From positions 1 through 23,053 of the forward strand of contig JAKIYU010000008.1 of NCBI GenBank assembly GCA_022708385.1: 23,053 nt of DNA. Direction: 5' to 3'. The notes beneath the pieces are model-generated. The model saw nothing but the letters and a program-made list of their open reading frames with translations. It made no database searches and had not been told where the DNA came from. Of this stretch, positions 1 through 8,204 are shown one piece after another. Numbering within the stretch: the stretch's first letter is position 1; each line of letters starts with the position of its first letter. Made by a program: the position numbers and the translations under genes. This stretch comes from Bacteroidota bacterium. Lineage in GTDB: Bacteria > Bacteroidota > Bacteroidia > Bacteroidales > PXBB01.

Positions 1-1
1 G

Positions 2-1714
2 TCGCTGACTGCAATGGCCATAAAGGAAAAATTTACCGAGTTGTACGGCCCCAACTGGTATAATAAAGTGAACCTTATACTCCATACGGGCGACATGGTG
101 GGGGATGGCAGCAACCTTGTATCTTATGAAACTGAGTATTTTAATCCCTTTTCAGTACTTTCATGTTCGGTACCTTTTATGATATCCATCGGCAACCACG
201 AGGGTGAGAATAACTACTTTTATAATTACATGCATTATGAGGATTTTTCAACCTATCAGTATCCCAACAGCCTGTGTGAAAAGTATTATGCCTTTAACCT
301 CGGGAATGTTCAGTTTTTAGCCATGAACATGGCAGGGGCCTACGATAACGGTGCCCAAAAGCAATGGGTGAAAAACCGCCTGGATGAATCGGCTGCAAAT
401 CCCGACATAGATTATGTTTTTGCCTATGCACACCGACCGGGCAGGAGCGAGTTGTGGCCCGATGGCAATGCTTCTTTTGTTTACGACAGTATTTACCCGC
501 TTTTTGCTACTTATCCCAAGTTGGCCATGCACTCTTTTGGCCATTCGCACAATTACGAACATGGTACTTATATTAACAACAACAGCGAAAACCGCGATTT
601 CAGGACCATTCTTGCCGGTGGCGCCGGCGGTGCTCTCGACCGCTGGGATATGTACCCCAACCAGGTGGACCTGCGCGATGTGCAGGTATCTTACGACCAC
701 TATTGCTATGTGATAGTAGATGTGGACCTTTCGGATCATTCCTATACAGCCTCCATGTACAGTCTGGGCAATCCCGAATATCCCCTGTACAATGTGTTGT
801 TGGACAAGTGGCACAGTGTCGTGGGGTGCGATAAACCACAAACACCGCAAGCAGCTTATCCGGGGCCGACATGTCCCGGTACCGCACCCACGCTGATTGC
901 ATCTTTGTTCAGCGGGGCAGATTCCCTTATGAGCTCTCGCTTCCAGCTTATCACTGCTTCCGGCGATTTCAATACACCCCTGCTCGATACACTGCGCGAC
1001 TGGACAAACATATATGGCGTAACCCCCACTTATGTGCCCGTTGATAAAAATACCGGCATGGGCCTGCGACGGCTGAAGCTTCCGGCAGGCTTGCTGCAAA
1101 TAGGAAACAGCTATAAATGGCGCGTCAGCTACCGCGATCATAACTGTCGCTGGAGCGATTGGTCTGCACCTGCCGACCTGCTCGTTCAGCCACAGGCAGC
1201 CGACAGCATCGACTTTGTAGCCGATACTCTTTACGGAATAGCACCCCTTACTGTCCATTTTACTGACCTTAGCAGCGTAACCCCCACCGCCTGGCTGTGG
1301 GATTTCGATAACGACGGCACCTTCGACAGCCCCTTGCAGGACCCCGTCTGGACTTATACAAACGACGGTGTTTACACGGTCAACCTGGTGGTCAGCTATA
1401 ATGGCAGCCTGGGGTATAAACTTAAGACATCATATATCGTTGTCGGTGCCAGCAGCAACGATGAGCTTGACGCTTTGCCCTTACAGATTTACCCCAATCC
1501 TGCAAAGGATTATGTTATGGTGCATCCCCAGGCACCGCTCAACCAGCCCGCCACTATTGAAATTTCAGATATCAGCGGGAGGGCACTGTTGCAACACCAC
1601 ACCCTTCTGCAGGAGGATGTCAAAATTAGCTTGAATACACTGTCAAAAGGCGTTTATATAATTCATGTTAAAACTCCTGATAAAATATGGAAAAAGTTGA
1701 TAATGAAATATTAA
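2..1714 (+). CDS. Purple-acid-phosphatase-like metallophosphoesterase with PKD and T9SS type A sorting domain (5' partial)
   Basis: The reading frame is open to the left edge, so the N-terminus (signal peptide and first metal-binding Asp motif) lies outside the window; the ATG at 14 is probably internal. Seen: calcineurin-like/PAP metal motifs in order, HTGDMVGDG (about residue 25 counting from the ATG at 14), GNHEGEN, YAHRPGR, and GHSHNYEH near residue 180, the last resembling the GHxHxYER block of purple acid phosphatases. A fibronectin-III-like segment follows (about 285-395), then a PKD domain (about 397-478, with WLWDFDNDG), then a C-terminal tail from about 486 with IYPNPAKDYV and GVYIIHVK, which is a T9SS type A sorting signal. 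From family knowledge it should be a secreted or surface-anchored phosphomonoesterase or phosphodiesterase; the substrate cannot be read. It is on the same strand as prsW, 68 bp away. Confidence 0.88.
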   Translation, partial: SLTAMAIKEKFTELYGPNWYNKVNLILHTGDMVGDGSNLVSYETEYFNPFSVLSCSVPFMISIGNHEGENNYFYNYMHYEDFSTYQYPNSLCEKYYAFNLGNVQFLAMNMAGAYDNGAQKQWVKNRLDESAANPDIDYVFAYAHRPGRSELWPDGNASFVYDSIYPLFATYPKLAMHSFGHSHNYEHGTYINNNSENRDFRTILAGGAGGALDRWDMYPNQVDLRDVQVSYDHYCYVIVDVDLSDHSYTASMYSLGNPEYPLYNVLLDKWHSVVGCDKPQTPQAAYPGPTCPGTAPTLIASLFSGADSLMSSRFQLITASGDFNTPLLDTLRDWTNIYGVTPTYVPVDKNTGMGLRRLKLPAGLLQIGNSYKWRVSYRDHNCRWSDWSAPADLLVQPQAADSIDFVADTLYGIAPLTVHFTDLSSVTPTAWLWDFDNDGTFDSPLQDPVWTYTNDGVYTVNLVVSYNGSLGYKLKTSYIVVGASSNDELDALPLQIYPNPAKDYVMVHPQAPLNQPATIEISDISGRALLQHHTLLQEDVKISLNTLSKGVYIIHVKTPDKIWKKLIMKY

Positions 1715-1722
1715 ACCCATTT

Positions 1723-1748
1723 ATAAATTATGGTTAAAAATAATTTAT
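1723..1748. repeat. AT-rich inverted repeat between phosphoesterase and prsW-like gene
   Basis: ATAAATTAT (1723-1731) and its exact reverse complement ATAATTTAT (1740-1748) are separated by 8 nt. It lies just after the stop codon at 1714 and could be a weak hairpin or attenuator. The stem has no G:C pair and the sequence is very AT-rich, so chance is a real alternative. Confidence 0.3.
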
Positions 1749-1782
1749 CAGTGAAGCATTTTTATTATCTTTATAAAAATAA

Positions 1783-2511
1783 ATGTCTATGCCATTCTTA
1801 CTCCTTTTCATTTCAATATTTCCTGTACTGGTAATATTGCTATATATTTACAAGCGCGATAAATATGAAAAAGAACCCATAGGTCTGCTCATTAAGGCAT
1901 TTTTTGCAGGCGTATTGTCGGCTGTAATAACAATAATTGTTGTGGTGCTGGTCATGCCCTATCTTCCTCGCTACGACAGCCTTTTTAGTGCTGCACTTGT
2001 GGAGTCCTTTATTGAAGCGGCTATACCCGAAGAGCTCTTTAAGTTCCTGATGCTTTACTGGGTAATATGGAAAAATAAAAATTTTAACGAAAAATTCGAC
2101 GGCATCGTTTACGCTGTCTTTGTTTCCCTAGGTTTTGCCTGTCTCGAAAATATTTTTTATGTTTTTGAAAACGGCGTGGCTGTTGGTTTGCTCAGAGCTG
2201 TACTGTCCGTTCCGGCGCACGCCTTATTCGGTATAATCATGGGATTTTATCTGTCATTGGCGCGCTTCAATCCCGAAAATAAAGGGAGCCTTATACTTAA
2301 AAGCCTTGTATTCAGTATGGTTGCCCATGGCATTTTCGATTTTCTCCTGCTTTATGGCAGTAAGAACGCCCAAGTGAGTATAGGTATTATGCTTTTGGCT
2401 TTCCTGCTCTTTTTTATATTTGTAATTTGGCTGTGGCGCCTGGGATTTAAAAAACTCAAACAATTCAGCCTGCCGCCCGATAGTAACGAAAACATTCCCG
2501 AAATCCCGTAA
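1783..2511 (+). CDS. prsW: PrsW-family intramembrane metalloprotease
   Basis: A 242-residue polytopic membrane protein. PrsW-family motifs are all visible in order: EExxK as EELFK (E83, E84, K87), FDGIVYA (D106, G107) running into GFACLENIFY (E122), the helix with PAHALFG (H146), and VAHGIFD (H182, D186). These are the conserved Glu/His residues proposed as the zinc site of this membrane protease family (Bacillus subtilis PrsW cleaves the anti-sigma factor RsiW). Several hydrophobic segments run from residue 3 to 220, and a short polar tail ends the protein. The start at 1783 gives a good first membrane helix. There is no sigma/anti-sigma gene beside it, so the substrate is unknown; many Bacteroidota homologues are orphans like this one. 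Confidence 0.9.
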   Translation: MSMPFLLLFISIFPVLVILLYIYKRDKYEKEPIGLLIKAFFAGVLSAVITIIVVVLVMPYLPRYDSLFSAALVESFIEAAIPEELFKFLMLYWVIWKNKNFNEKFDGIVYAVFVSLGFACLENIFYVFENGVAVGLLRAVLSVPAHALFGIIMGFYLSLARFNPENKGSLILKSLVFSMVAHGIFDFLLLYGSKNAQVSIGIMLLAFLLFFIFVIWLWRLGFKKLKQFSLPPDSNENIPEIP

Positions 2512-2532
2512 AAAAATAATTTTTTTGTAATT

Positions 2533-2561
2533 TTACACAAAATAAGACCTTTATTGTGTAA
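2533..2561. promoter_or_regulatory. 8-bp perfect inverted repeat just upstream of the Omp85-like gene
   Basis: TTACACAA (2533-2540) and TTGTGTAA (2554-2561) form an exact dyad with a 13-nt spacer, ending 10 nt before the TTG start at 2572. It could be an operator or a hairpin in the leader, perhaps combined with a terminator for the upstream prsW-like gene. No clear TAnnTTTG box was found in this 60-bp gap. Confidence 0.35.
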
Positions 2562-2571
2562 CTGATAAATT

Positions 2572-5500
2572 TTGAAGACGTTGTCTGGTTTTATAAAGCG
2601 ATATCGTACAAAATATAATAGTAAATATGTCATCTTAATACTGGCTGTTGTTTGTGTGCTGTTCACTACCAGATTAAAAGCCCAGTTTTATAACGGCTCA
2701 CAGTTGTCATTCGGCAAAAACAGGGTGCAGTACATTGACCGCTTTTGGTCCTATTACCGTTTCGAAACCTTCGATACATATTTTTACCAGCAAGGAAAAC
2801 CTTTGGCCATTTTTACAGCCAAATATTTTTCAAATATCAGAAACAAGGTTGACGAGAAGTTGCAAGTGCAATCGTCTGAAAAGATTCAATTTGTTATTTT
2901 CAACAAACTTACCGATCTGAAGCAAAGTAATGTGGGTTTTATCAGCGACCATTATTATAATATTGGGGGCAAAACCCATATCGTCGGCTCAAAAGTATTC
3001 CTGTATTTCAATGGCGATTACACTGATTTTACCCGTCAGATAAGAGCTGGCTATGCCCATGTAATCATTAACCAGCTTTTATACGGCGAACACATCACTT
3101 CCCAGATTAAAAACTCTACACTGTTGTCGCTGCCCGACTGGTTTTTACAAGGCCTTATCTCATATATGGCCGAAGAATGGAATACCGAAATTGATAACCA
3201 TGTGCGCGATGGCATCATGTCCGAACGCTATGATAACTTCTACAACCTGCCCCCGGATGAGGCAGCCATGGCCGGACACTCTTTCTGGTACTATATAGCA
3301 CAAAAATATGGCGAAAATGTTATCCCCAATGTGCTCTATATGACGCGTGTAAGCCGTAATGTGGAAAATGGTTTCCTGTATGTGCTGGGCATTTCGTATA
3401 AAAACCTGATGCGGGACTGGTTTATTTATTATAAAAGTATTTACGAAAAGGATGAGATACGCGACAGCATACCTTTATCAGGTGTCGTTAACATAAAAAA
3501 ACGCAAAAATACTGTTTATTCGATGGTTCGCACATCCCCCGACAACCGGTACACAGCCTATTGCACCAATAAAATGGGCAAATCGGTTGTAAGGCTCTAC
3601 GACAGCGAAAAGGATAAATCACGAATTTTGCTGCGTCAGGGACACAAACTCGATGAGAAGATGGACTTGTCATATCCCCTGATGGACTGGCACCCTTCAG
3701 GAAAAATCCTTACCATTATGCGGGAGGAAAAAGGCCTCACAGCCCTGTATTTCTATACGCCCGAAGATAAAAAAATGGAAAAACGCTACCTTTACCACTT
3801 CGATAAGGTGCTCTCCTTTTCCTATGCTCCCGATGGCAAAATAATGGCTGTGTCGGCCATCATCAACGGCAAAACAAACCTCTATACATACAACGTATCT
3901 GCAAATACCTTTGAGGTTATTACAACAGATTCATACAACGACTTCGACCCCGTGTTCATGGGCAGTGAAAAACAGATTATTTTCAGCTCAAACCGCATCA
4001 ATGACACATTAGTCAGAGAAAAGCCCGATGATATTAATACGGACTTTGCACCAGCCCGCAATCTTTATGTATATGAATATGCCCTCAAAAGCCCTGTGCT
4101 GAGAAAAATTACCGCTTATGAAAACAGTAATGCGGTTCAGCCGCAGGCTGCCGATAAAGTGAAGTTTTATTTCCTTTCCGACAAAAATGGTATCAATAAC
4201 CGCTATGCTGGTGCCTTCGATAGTACTGTGGCTTATATCGACACAACTATACATTACAGATATTTTGCCAATATAACTCCCGTAACAGATTACAAAAGAA
4301 GCCTTTGTGAACATCATATCAATTTCCAAAAAAATGTTTTTACCGACCTTGTTTATAATACCGGTAAATATCACATTTATAAAAATAATTTGTCCGCTAT
4401 ACAGCCCCTAAAAAAAGAGCTGGAAAACACCCATTACATAAACAAATTAATCCTCGAAGGCGAAAAGAAAGTATATCAAAAAAGCAGGGATTCGCTGCTT
4501 AATAGCCTTTACGAACCATATAAAAGGAAAAAGCTGATTGTCGAAACCTCACCCGATACACTAGTTGATTTTGGAAAAAAGGTTGACATCGATAATTATG
4601 TTTTTACAAATGAAATGAAAGATGTAAAGAAAGACAGTTTAAAACCGCTTCCCGATACAACCCGCACCAACGATTCGCTGGACATTAATTACAATGCATT
4701 CTACCTGCCCAAGCAAAGAAACTATATGGTGGAATATACTATTGACAACATGGTCAACCAGCTCGACTTCAGTTACCTCAACTCCAGTTACCAGACCTTT
4801 ACAAGCGGCAATAACCCCATTTTTATCAACCCGGGTTTCAATGCCCTGTTTAAGCTGGGTATTTCGGACCTGCTCGAAGACCATCGCCTGGTGGGTGGGG
4901 TCAGGTTTTCGCTTAACTTCGACCAGTCGGAGTACCTGCTAAGCTACGAAATGCTCGATAAAAGACTGGATAAACAGCTTATCTTCTACCGCCAGAAAAT
5001 TGATAACCCCTCAGATACCGGCTATCTCCTGCGGAATACTTCCTATATGGGCTATTATATTCTCAAGTGGCCTTTCAGCAATGTGCTCAGCATTAAAGGA
5101 ACCGTAAATTACCGTTACGACAACGGTGTGTACCTCTCAACAGATATTGAAAGTCTTAAGAAACCAAATGTGGCAGCGCATTGGGGCGGACTTAAATCGG
5201 AGATTACTTTCGACAATACACGAAACCAGGAAAACAACATCTACTTCGGGACACGGTGCAAGGTGTTTGGCGAGTATTTTAAAATACTGACTCGCAATAA
5301 TTCCGATTTGTATGTGGTGGGTGCCGATGTTAGGCATTACCAGCCTATTTACAAGACTTTTATATGGGCCAACCGTCTTGCAGGAAGCGCTTCGTTCGGG
5401 CACCACAAACTCATCTACTATATGGGCGGCGTTGATACTTGGCTGTTCCCCAAATTTAACGACTCCGTGAGCGTGGCCACCGACCAGAACTATGCCTACC

Positions 5501-5916
5501 AGACCCTTGCCACCAACATGCGCGGCTTTGTGCAGAACATCCGCAACGGCAGCAATTTTGCCGTGTTCAACAGCGAGCTGCGCTTCCCCATGGTGCGCTT
5601 TTTTACCCGGCGCCCACCGAAATCAGAATTTCTGAACAGCTTGCAATTAGTGGGTTTCTGCGATGTGGGCACCGCCTGGAATGGACTCAGCCCCTATTAT
5701 AAGGACAACCCCTTCTTTACACAGGTGTACGAAAGCCCGTACTCTCCCATAAAGATTACCGTCTATACGCAGAAAGAACCTATCGTGGCCGGTTACGGCC
5801 TCGGTTTGCGTGCCAAAGTGCTGGGCTATTTCCTGCGTGCCGACTATGCCTGGGGCATTGAAGACGGCGTGGTACGGAAACCGGTGTTCTATTTGTCGTT
5901 ATCTCTCGATTTTTAA
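2572..5916 (+). CDS. Outer-membrane fusion protein: degenerate peptidase-MA-like domain, TolB/WD40-like propeller, Omp85-like barrel
   Basis: 1114 residues. It starts at TTG: an in-frame TAA lies two codons upstream (2566-2568) and there is no in-frame ATG before the signal peptide, which ends near LKA-Q (residues 37-39). Residues about 40-300 resemble gluzincin peptidase-MA proteins, but the HExxH site reads HVIIN (H163, V164, N167) and the downstream W-x-x-E-G motif reads WFLQG (190-194), so it looks catalytically dead. From about 305 to 600 there are propeller-like repeats of the PD40/TolB type (TSPDNRYTAYCT, SYAPDGKIMAVSA, DPVFMGSEKQIIFSSN). From about 716 to the end is an outer-membrane beta-barrel with the Omp85 loop-6 signature MRGF (R984, G985, F986), then ELRFPM, and a terminal aromatic (SLSLDF). 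No POTRA domains are evident. Possible role: outer-membrane assembly, export or scaffold; this is inferred. The M20 gene follows after 10 bp. Confidence 0.8.
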   Translation: MKTLSGFIKRYRTKYNSKYVILILAVVCVLFTTRLKAQFYNGSQLSFGKNRVQYIDRFWSYYRFETFDTYFYQQGKPLAIFTAKYFSNIRNKVDEKLQVQSSEKIQFVIFNKLTDLKQSNVGFISDHYYNIGGKTHIVGSKVFLYFNGDYTDFTRQIRAGYAHVIINQLLYGEHITSQIKNSTLLSLPDWFLQGLISYMAEEWNTEIDNHVRDGIMSERYDNFYNLPPDEAAMAGHSFWYYIAQKYGENVIPNVLYMTRVSRNVENGFLYVLGISYKNLMRDWFIYYKSIYEKDEIRDSIPLSGVVNIKKRKNTVYSMVRTSPDNRYTAYCTNKMGKSVVRLYDSEKDKSRILLRQGHKLDEKMDLSYPLMDWHPSGKILTIMREEKGLTALYFYTPEDKKMEKRYLYHFDKVLSFSYAPDGKIMAVSAIINGKTNLYTYNVSANTFEVITTDSYNDFDPVFMGSEKQIIFSSNRINDTLVREKPDDINTDFAPARNLYVYEYALKSPVLRKITAYENSNAVQPQAADKVKFYFLSDKNGINNRYAGAFDSTVAYIDTTIHYRYFANITPVTDYKRSLCEHHINFQKNVFTDLVYNTGKYHIYKNNLSAIQPLKKELENTHYINKLILEGEKKVYQKSRDSLLNSLYEPYKRKKLIVETSPDTLVDFGKKVDIDNYVFTNEMKDVKKDSLKPLPDTTRTNDSLDINYNAFYLPKQRNYMVEYTIDNMVNQLDFSYLNSSYQTFTSGNNPIFINPGFNALFKLGISDLLEDHRLVGGVRFSLNFDQSEYLLSYEMLDKRLDKQLIFYRQKIDNPSDTGYLLRNTSYMGYYILKWPFSNVLSIKGTVNYRYDNGVYLSTDIESLKKPNVAAHWGGLKSEITFDNTRNQENNIYFGTRCKVFGEYFKILTRNNSDLYVVGADVRHYQPIYKTFIWANRLAGSASFGHHKLIYYMGGVDTWLFPKFNDSVSVATDQNYAYQTLATNMRGFVQNIRNGSNFAVFNSELRFPMVRFFTRRPPKSEFLNSLQLVGFCDVGTAWNGLSPYYKDNPFFTQVYESPYSPIKITVYTQKEPIVAGYGLGLRAKVLGYFLRADYAWGIEDGVVRKPVFYLSLSLDF

Positions 5917-5926
5917 AATAAATCTT

Positions 5927-7117
5927 ATGAACCTCCTGAACGATGTAAAAAATCTTGCCGTCGCTTACGAAAGCGAAATCATTGACATACGCAGGCATAT
6001 CCATGCCTACCCCGAGCTGGCCATGAATGAAAAAAATACAGCAGCCTTTGTGATTTCAAAACTTCAGGAATACAGCATCCCTTTTAAAACCTTTAAAACA
6101 CATTACGGTATCCTGGCAGATATCAAGGGGAAAAACCCTGATAAAAGGACAATTGCCCTGAGGGCCGATATGGACGCCCTGCCTATAAAAGAAATGAACG
6201 ACGTGCCTTACAGGTCCGTTAACGAAGGCATTATGCATGCCTGCGGCCACGACGCACATACCGCTGCCCTGCTGGTAGCCGGTAAGATACTCAATGAGCT
6301 TAATGCACATTTTGAAGGCACTGTGCGCCTTATATTCCAGCCTTCCGAAGAAAAATACCCGGGGGGGGCTACCATGATGCTAGCCGACGGCGCACTGGAC
6401 AATCCCGCTGTGCAGCTTATCTTTGGTCAACATGTCATGCCCACGCTTGAAGCCGGGAAGGTGGGTGTGAAAGCCGGAAAGGCCATGGCCTCGACCGACG
6501 AGATTTTTATAACAGTAGAGGGCAGGGGAGGGCATGCGGCTACCCCCGACCTCCTCATCGACCCGGTGCTTATAGCCGCCGAAATCATATTGGCTTTGCA
6601 AAAGATTGTAAGCCGCCACAGCCCGCCCGAAATCCCGTCAGTGCTGTCGTTTGGAAAGGTGATGGCCGATGGCAAAACCAACATCATTCCCGATAATGTA
6701 TGCCTCGAAGGCACTTTCAGGACATTCAGCGAGGTATGGCGCGCCAAAGCCCATAAACTGATAACACAAATGGCAACGCATATTGCTGAAGCGGCCGGCG
6801 CAAAGGCCACTGTAAGGATTGACAGGGGATACCCCTTCCTGGTTAACGACGAAAAGCTGACACAGCGATTTAAAAAGCAGGCGGCATCATATCTTGGCTC
6901 TGAAAATGTGGTGGATATTGATTTACGTATGACCGCCGAGGATTTTGCCTATTATTCCCAACAGGTACCTGCGGTGTTTTACAGGCTGGGCACACGAAAC
7001 GAGGCCAAAGGCATCACTTCTAACATCCACACCAACACCTTCGATATTGACGAAACTGCGCTTAAAGACGCTACCGGCCTGCTCTGCTGGCTGGCCTTAG
7101 GAGAACTGCACGCTTAA
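5927..7117 (+). CDS. M20-family amidohydrolase (N-acyl-amino-acid / hippurate hydrolase type)
   Basis: 396 residues from the ATG at 5927, 10 bp after the previous stop. An upstream ATG at 5810 in the same frame would overlap the Omp85-like gene and adds an unrelated N-terminus, so I reject it. M20D motifs: RRHIHAYPEL (22-31), ALRADMDALP (77-86), MHACGHDAHT (103-112, metal ligands Cys106 and His108), QPSEEKYPGG (138-147, Glu141/142), GQHV (His169), dimerisation/lid segment GRGGHAATPD (199-208), NIIPDN, and C-terminal NIHTNTF (His368). Length and motifs fit zinc- or manganese-dependent amidohydrolases that cleave N-acyl or N-aryl amino acids; N-acetyl-diaminopimelate deacetylase activity cannot be excluded. 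No signal peptide, so cytoplasmic. It may share a transcript with the preceding gene. Confidence 0.93.
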   Translation: MNLLNDVKNLAVAYESEIIDIRRHIHAYPELAMNEKNTAAFVISKLQEYSIPFKTFKTHYGILADIKGKNPDKRTIALRADMDALPIKEMNDVPYRSVNEGIMHACGHDAHTAALLVAGKILNELNAHFEGTVRLIFQPSEEKYPGGATMMLADGALDNPAVQLIFGQHVMPTLEAGKVGVKAGKAMASTDEIFITVEGRGGHAATPDLLIDPVLIAAEIILALQKIVSRHSPPEIPSVLSFGKVMADGKTNIIPDNVCLEGTFRTFSEVWRAKAHKLITQMATHIAEAAGAKATVRIDRGYPFLVNDEKLTQRFKKQAASYLGSENVVDIDLRMTAEDFAYYSQQVPAVFYRLGTRNEAKGITSNIHTNTFDIDETALKDATGLLCWLALGELHA

Positions 7118-7124
7118 CCCGGGA

Positions 7125-7221
7125 GGAGTTCGGAATTCAGAGTTAAGAGTTCAGAGTTTGAAATACCATGTCTCAAGAGCAAAACTTAGAACTTGCATGT
7201 GACAAACAGACTTCGAACTCC
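7125..7221. repeat. 8-bp inverted repeat linking the two heptad tracts
   Basis: GGAGTTCG (7125-7132) and CGAACTCC (7214-7221) are exact reverse complements about 80 nt apart, each at an outer or inner edge of a heptad tract. They could close a large stem-loop containing the unique spacer, perhaps aiding bidirectional termination between convergent genes; this is inference. Confidence 0.4.
7126..7160 (+). repeat. Heptanucleotide repeat tract A (five units, consensus GAGTTNA)
   Basis: Five consecutive 7-bp units start 8 bp after the M20 stop: GAGTTCG, GAATTCA, GAGTTAA, GAGTTCA, GAGTTTG. The period is exactly 7 and the units diverge at one or two positions. It sits in the convergent gap between the M20 gene and the cyanophycinase-like gene. 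Confidence 0.8.
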
Positions 7222-7239
7222 ACACTTCACACTTCACAC
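7212..7239 (-). repeat. Heptanucleotide repeat tract B (four units, opposite orientation)
   Basis: Read on the + strand the units are TTCGAAC, TCCACAC, TTCACAC, TTCACAC; on the - strand they read GTGTGAA, GTGTGAA, GTGTGGA, GTTCGAA, similar in style to the GAGTTNA units of tract A. The tract ends 9 bp before the stop codon of the - strand cyanophycinase-like gene. Two copies are identical. Confidence 0.75.
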
Positions 7240-7248
7240 TTATCTTCT

Positions 7249-8106
7249 TTAGGGCTTATAAATCCCGTCGGTTCTTTCAATTTTTGCACAAAGGGCATTT
7301 ACAGGATTACAGCACTCTACATCCCATTTGTTGATGTTGAATACGCAGCCGGCCTGCAGAAAGCCCGCCTTGATGCCGTTAATGGATATCCTTTCGTTGT
7401 TATTGATGAAGTTGTAGTTGGAATAGGAGACTTCGGAAATATCGATCACCGATATGATGCCGGTGCCGATAACCTCAAATATGCCCGAGGAATTGAGTAC
7501 TATGGCTGTGTTTTCGCCCAATCCGATGCCTCTTTTGATATTATTGGAAAATAAAAACTGGGTTAACCGACCAATGCGTCCACGCGCTATGAAATGTGTG
7601 TCAATGGTAATATTTTGTATAAAACCAAATCCCGGTCCTGCATTGACAGTGCCTTTAAGCAAACCCTGAGTGTCGCCGTCAAAAATCATGGGATTACTGG
7701 CAGCCGCTGCACCTGCACTGGTACCGGCTATGGTCACACCGTTGTAAAACCGCTGCATTATAAGCGATATCAGTTTAGTGTCGTTGAGTACCTGGACAAG
7801 CTTAACTTGGTCGCCGCCGGTGAAAAATATGACATCCGCTTCTTCAATACATTTGAAATGTTCAGCATTGTCAGCTTCACCGGTTTCCCTGATATCAAGA
7901 ATATTTATGGTTTCTACGCCAAGGTCTTTAAAAGCATAGTGATAATCTTCACCGCAGGCTTGGGGATAATTGGTAGCTGTAGGAATTACCGAAATGTTTT
8001 TTGCATTATTCAGATTGACTATTTTACGCAAAATCAATTTCTCGCCTGTCCGGTCTTCTGCACCCCCTATTAAAACAAGGTAACCTTTGTCTTTTTCCTG
8101 ATACAT
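7249..8106 (-). CDS. Cyanophycinase-like peptidase (family S51)
   Basis: 285 residues from the ATG at 8106. A 27-residue extension to an ATG at 8187 is possible but lies outside the usual family N-terminus, which begins shortly before GYLVLIGGAED. Motifs: IGGAEDRTGE (13-22), FFTGGDQVKLV (94-104), the nucleophile elbow GTSAGAAAAS (Ser130), DTHFIARGRIGRL (169-181) and GIGLGENTAI (193-202, Glu198). These match cyanophycinases, serine exopeptidases that release beta-Asp-Arg dipeptides from cyanophycin. No signal peptide with the short start, so probably cytoplasmic. No cyanophycin synthetase or isoaspartyl dipeptidase is in the window, so the substrate may be another isoaspartyl or acidic peptide. 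The C-terminus has a cysteine-containing extension (VECCNPVNALC) that I do not recognise as typical. Gene order: convergent with M20, divergent from the BioF-like gene. Confidence 0.88.
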   Translation of the reverse strand: MYQEKDKGYLVLIGGAEDRTGEKLILRKIVNLNNAKNISVIPTATNYPQACGEDYHYAFKDLGVETINILDIRETGEADNAEHFKCIEEADVIFFTGGDQVKLVQVLNDTKLISLIMQRFYNGVTIAGTSAGAAAASNPMIFDGDTQGLLKGTVNAGPGFGFIQNITIDTHFIARGRIGRLTQFLFSNNIKRGIGLGENTAIVLNSSGIFEVIGTGIISVIDISEVSYSNYNFINNNERISINGIKAGFLQAGCVFNINKWDVECCNPVNALCAKIERTDGIYKP

Positions 8107-8204
8107 TTTAATTCTTTTGTTAAATTTTATTATATACCCTACTAAAAGGGAAAATGTATATCTTAATAGTTCTGATACCCTCTCCATGAGTTAATCTATG
8201 AGGG

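Noticed and set aside
317..1258. 313-codon open frame on the - strand
   Set aside because: It lies wholly inside the phosphoesterase gene, has no recognisable domain, and is Cys/His/Ile-rich as expected of an antisense shadow frame.
5810..5926. Longer start for the M20 amidohydrolase
   Set aside because: It overlaps the end of the Omp85-like gene; the ATG at 5927 gives the normal family N-terminus and follows the previous stop by 10 bp.
7126..7239. Possible CRISPR array
   Set aside because: The units are 7 bp with no spacers between them and there are no cas genes, so it is a short tandem repeat.
7168..7554. + strand frame of 128 codons starting in the heptad gap
   Set aside because: It is antisense to the cyanophycinase-like gene, whose motifs are complete on the - strand.
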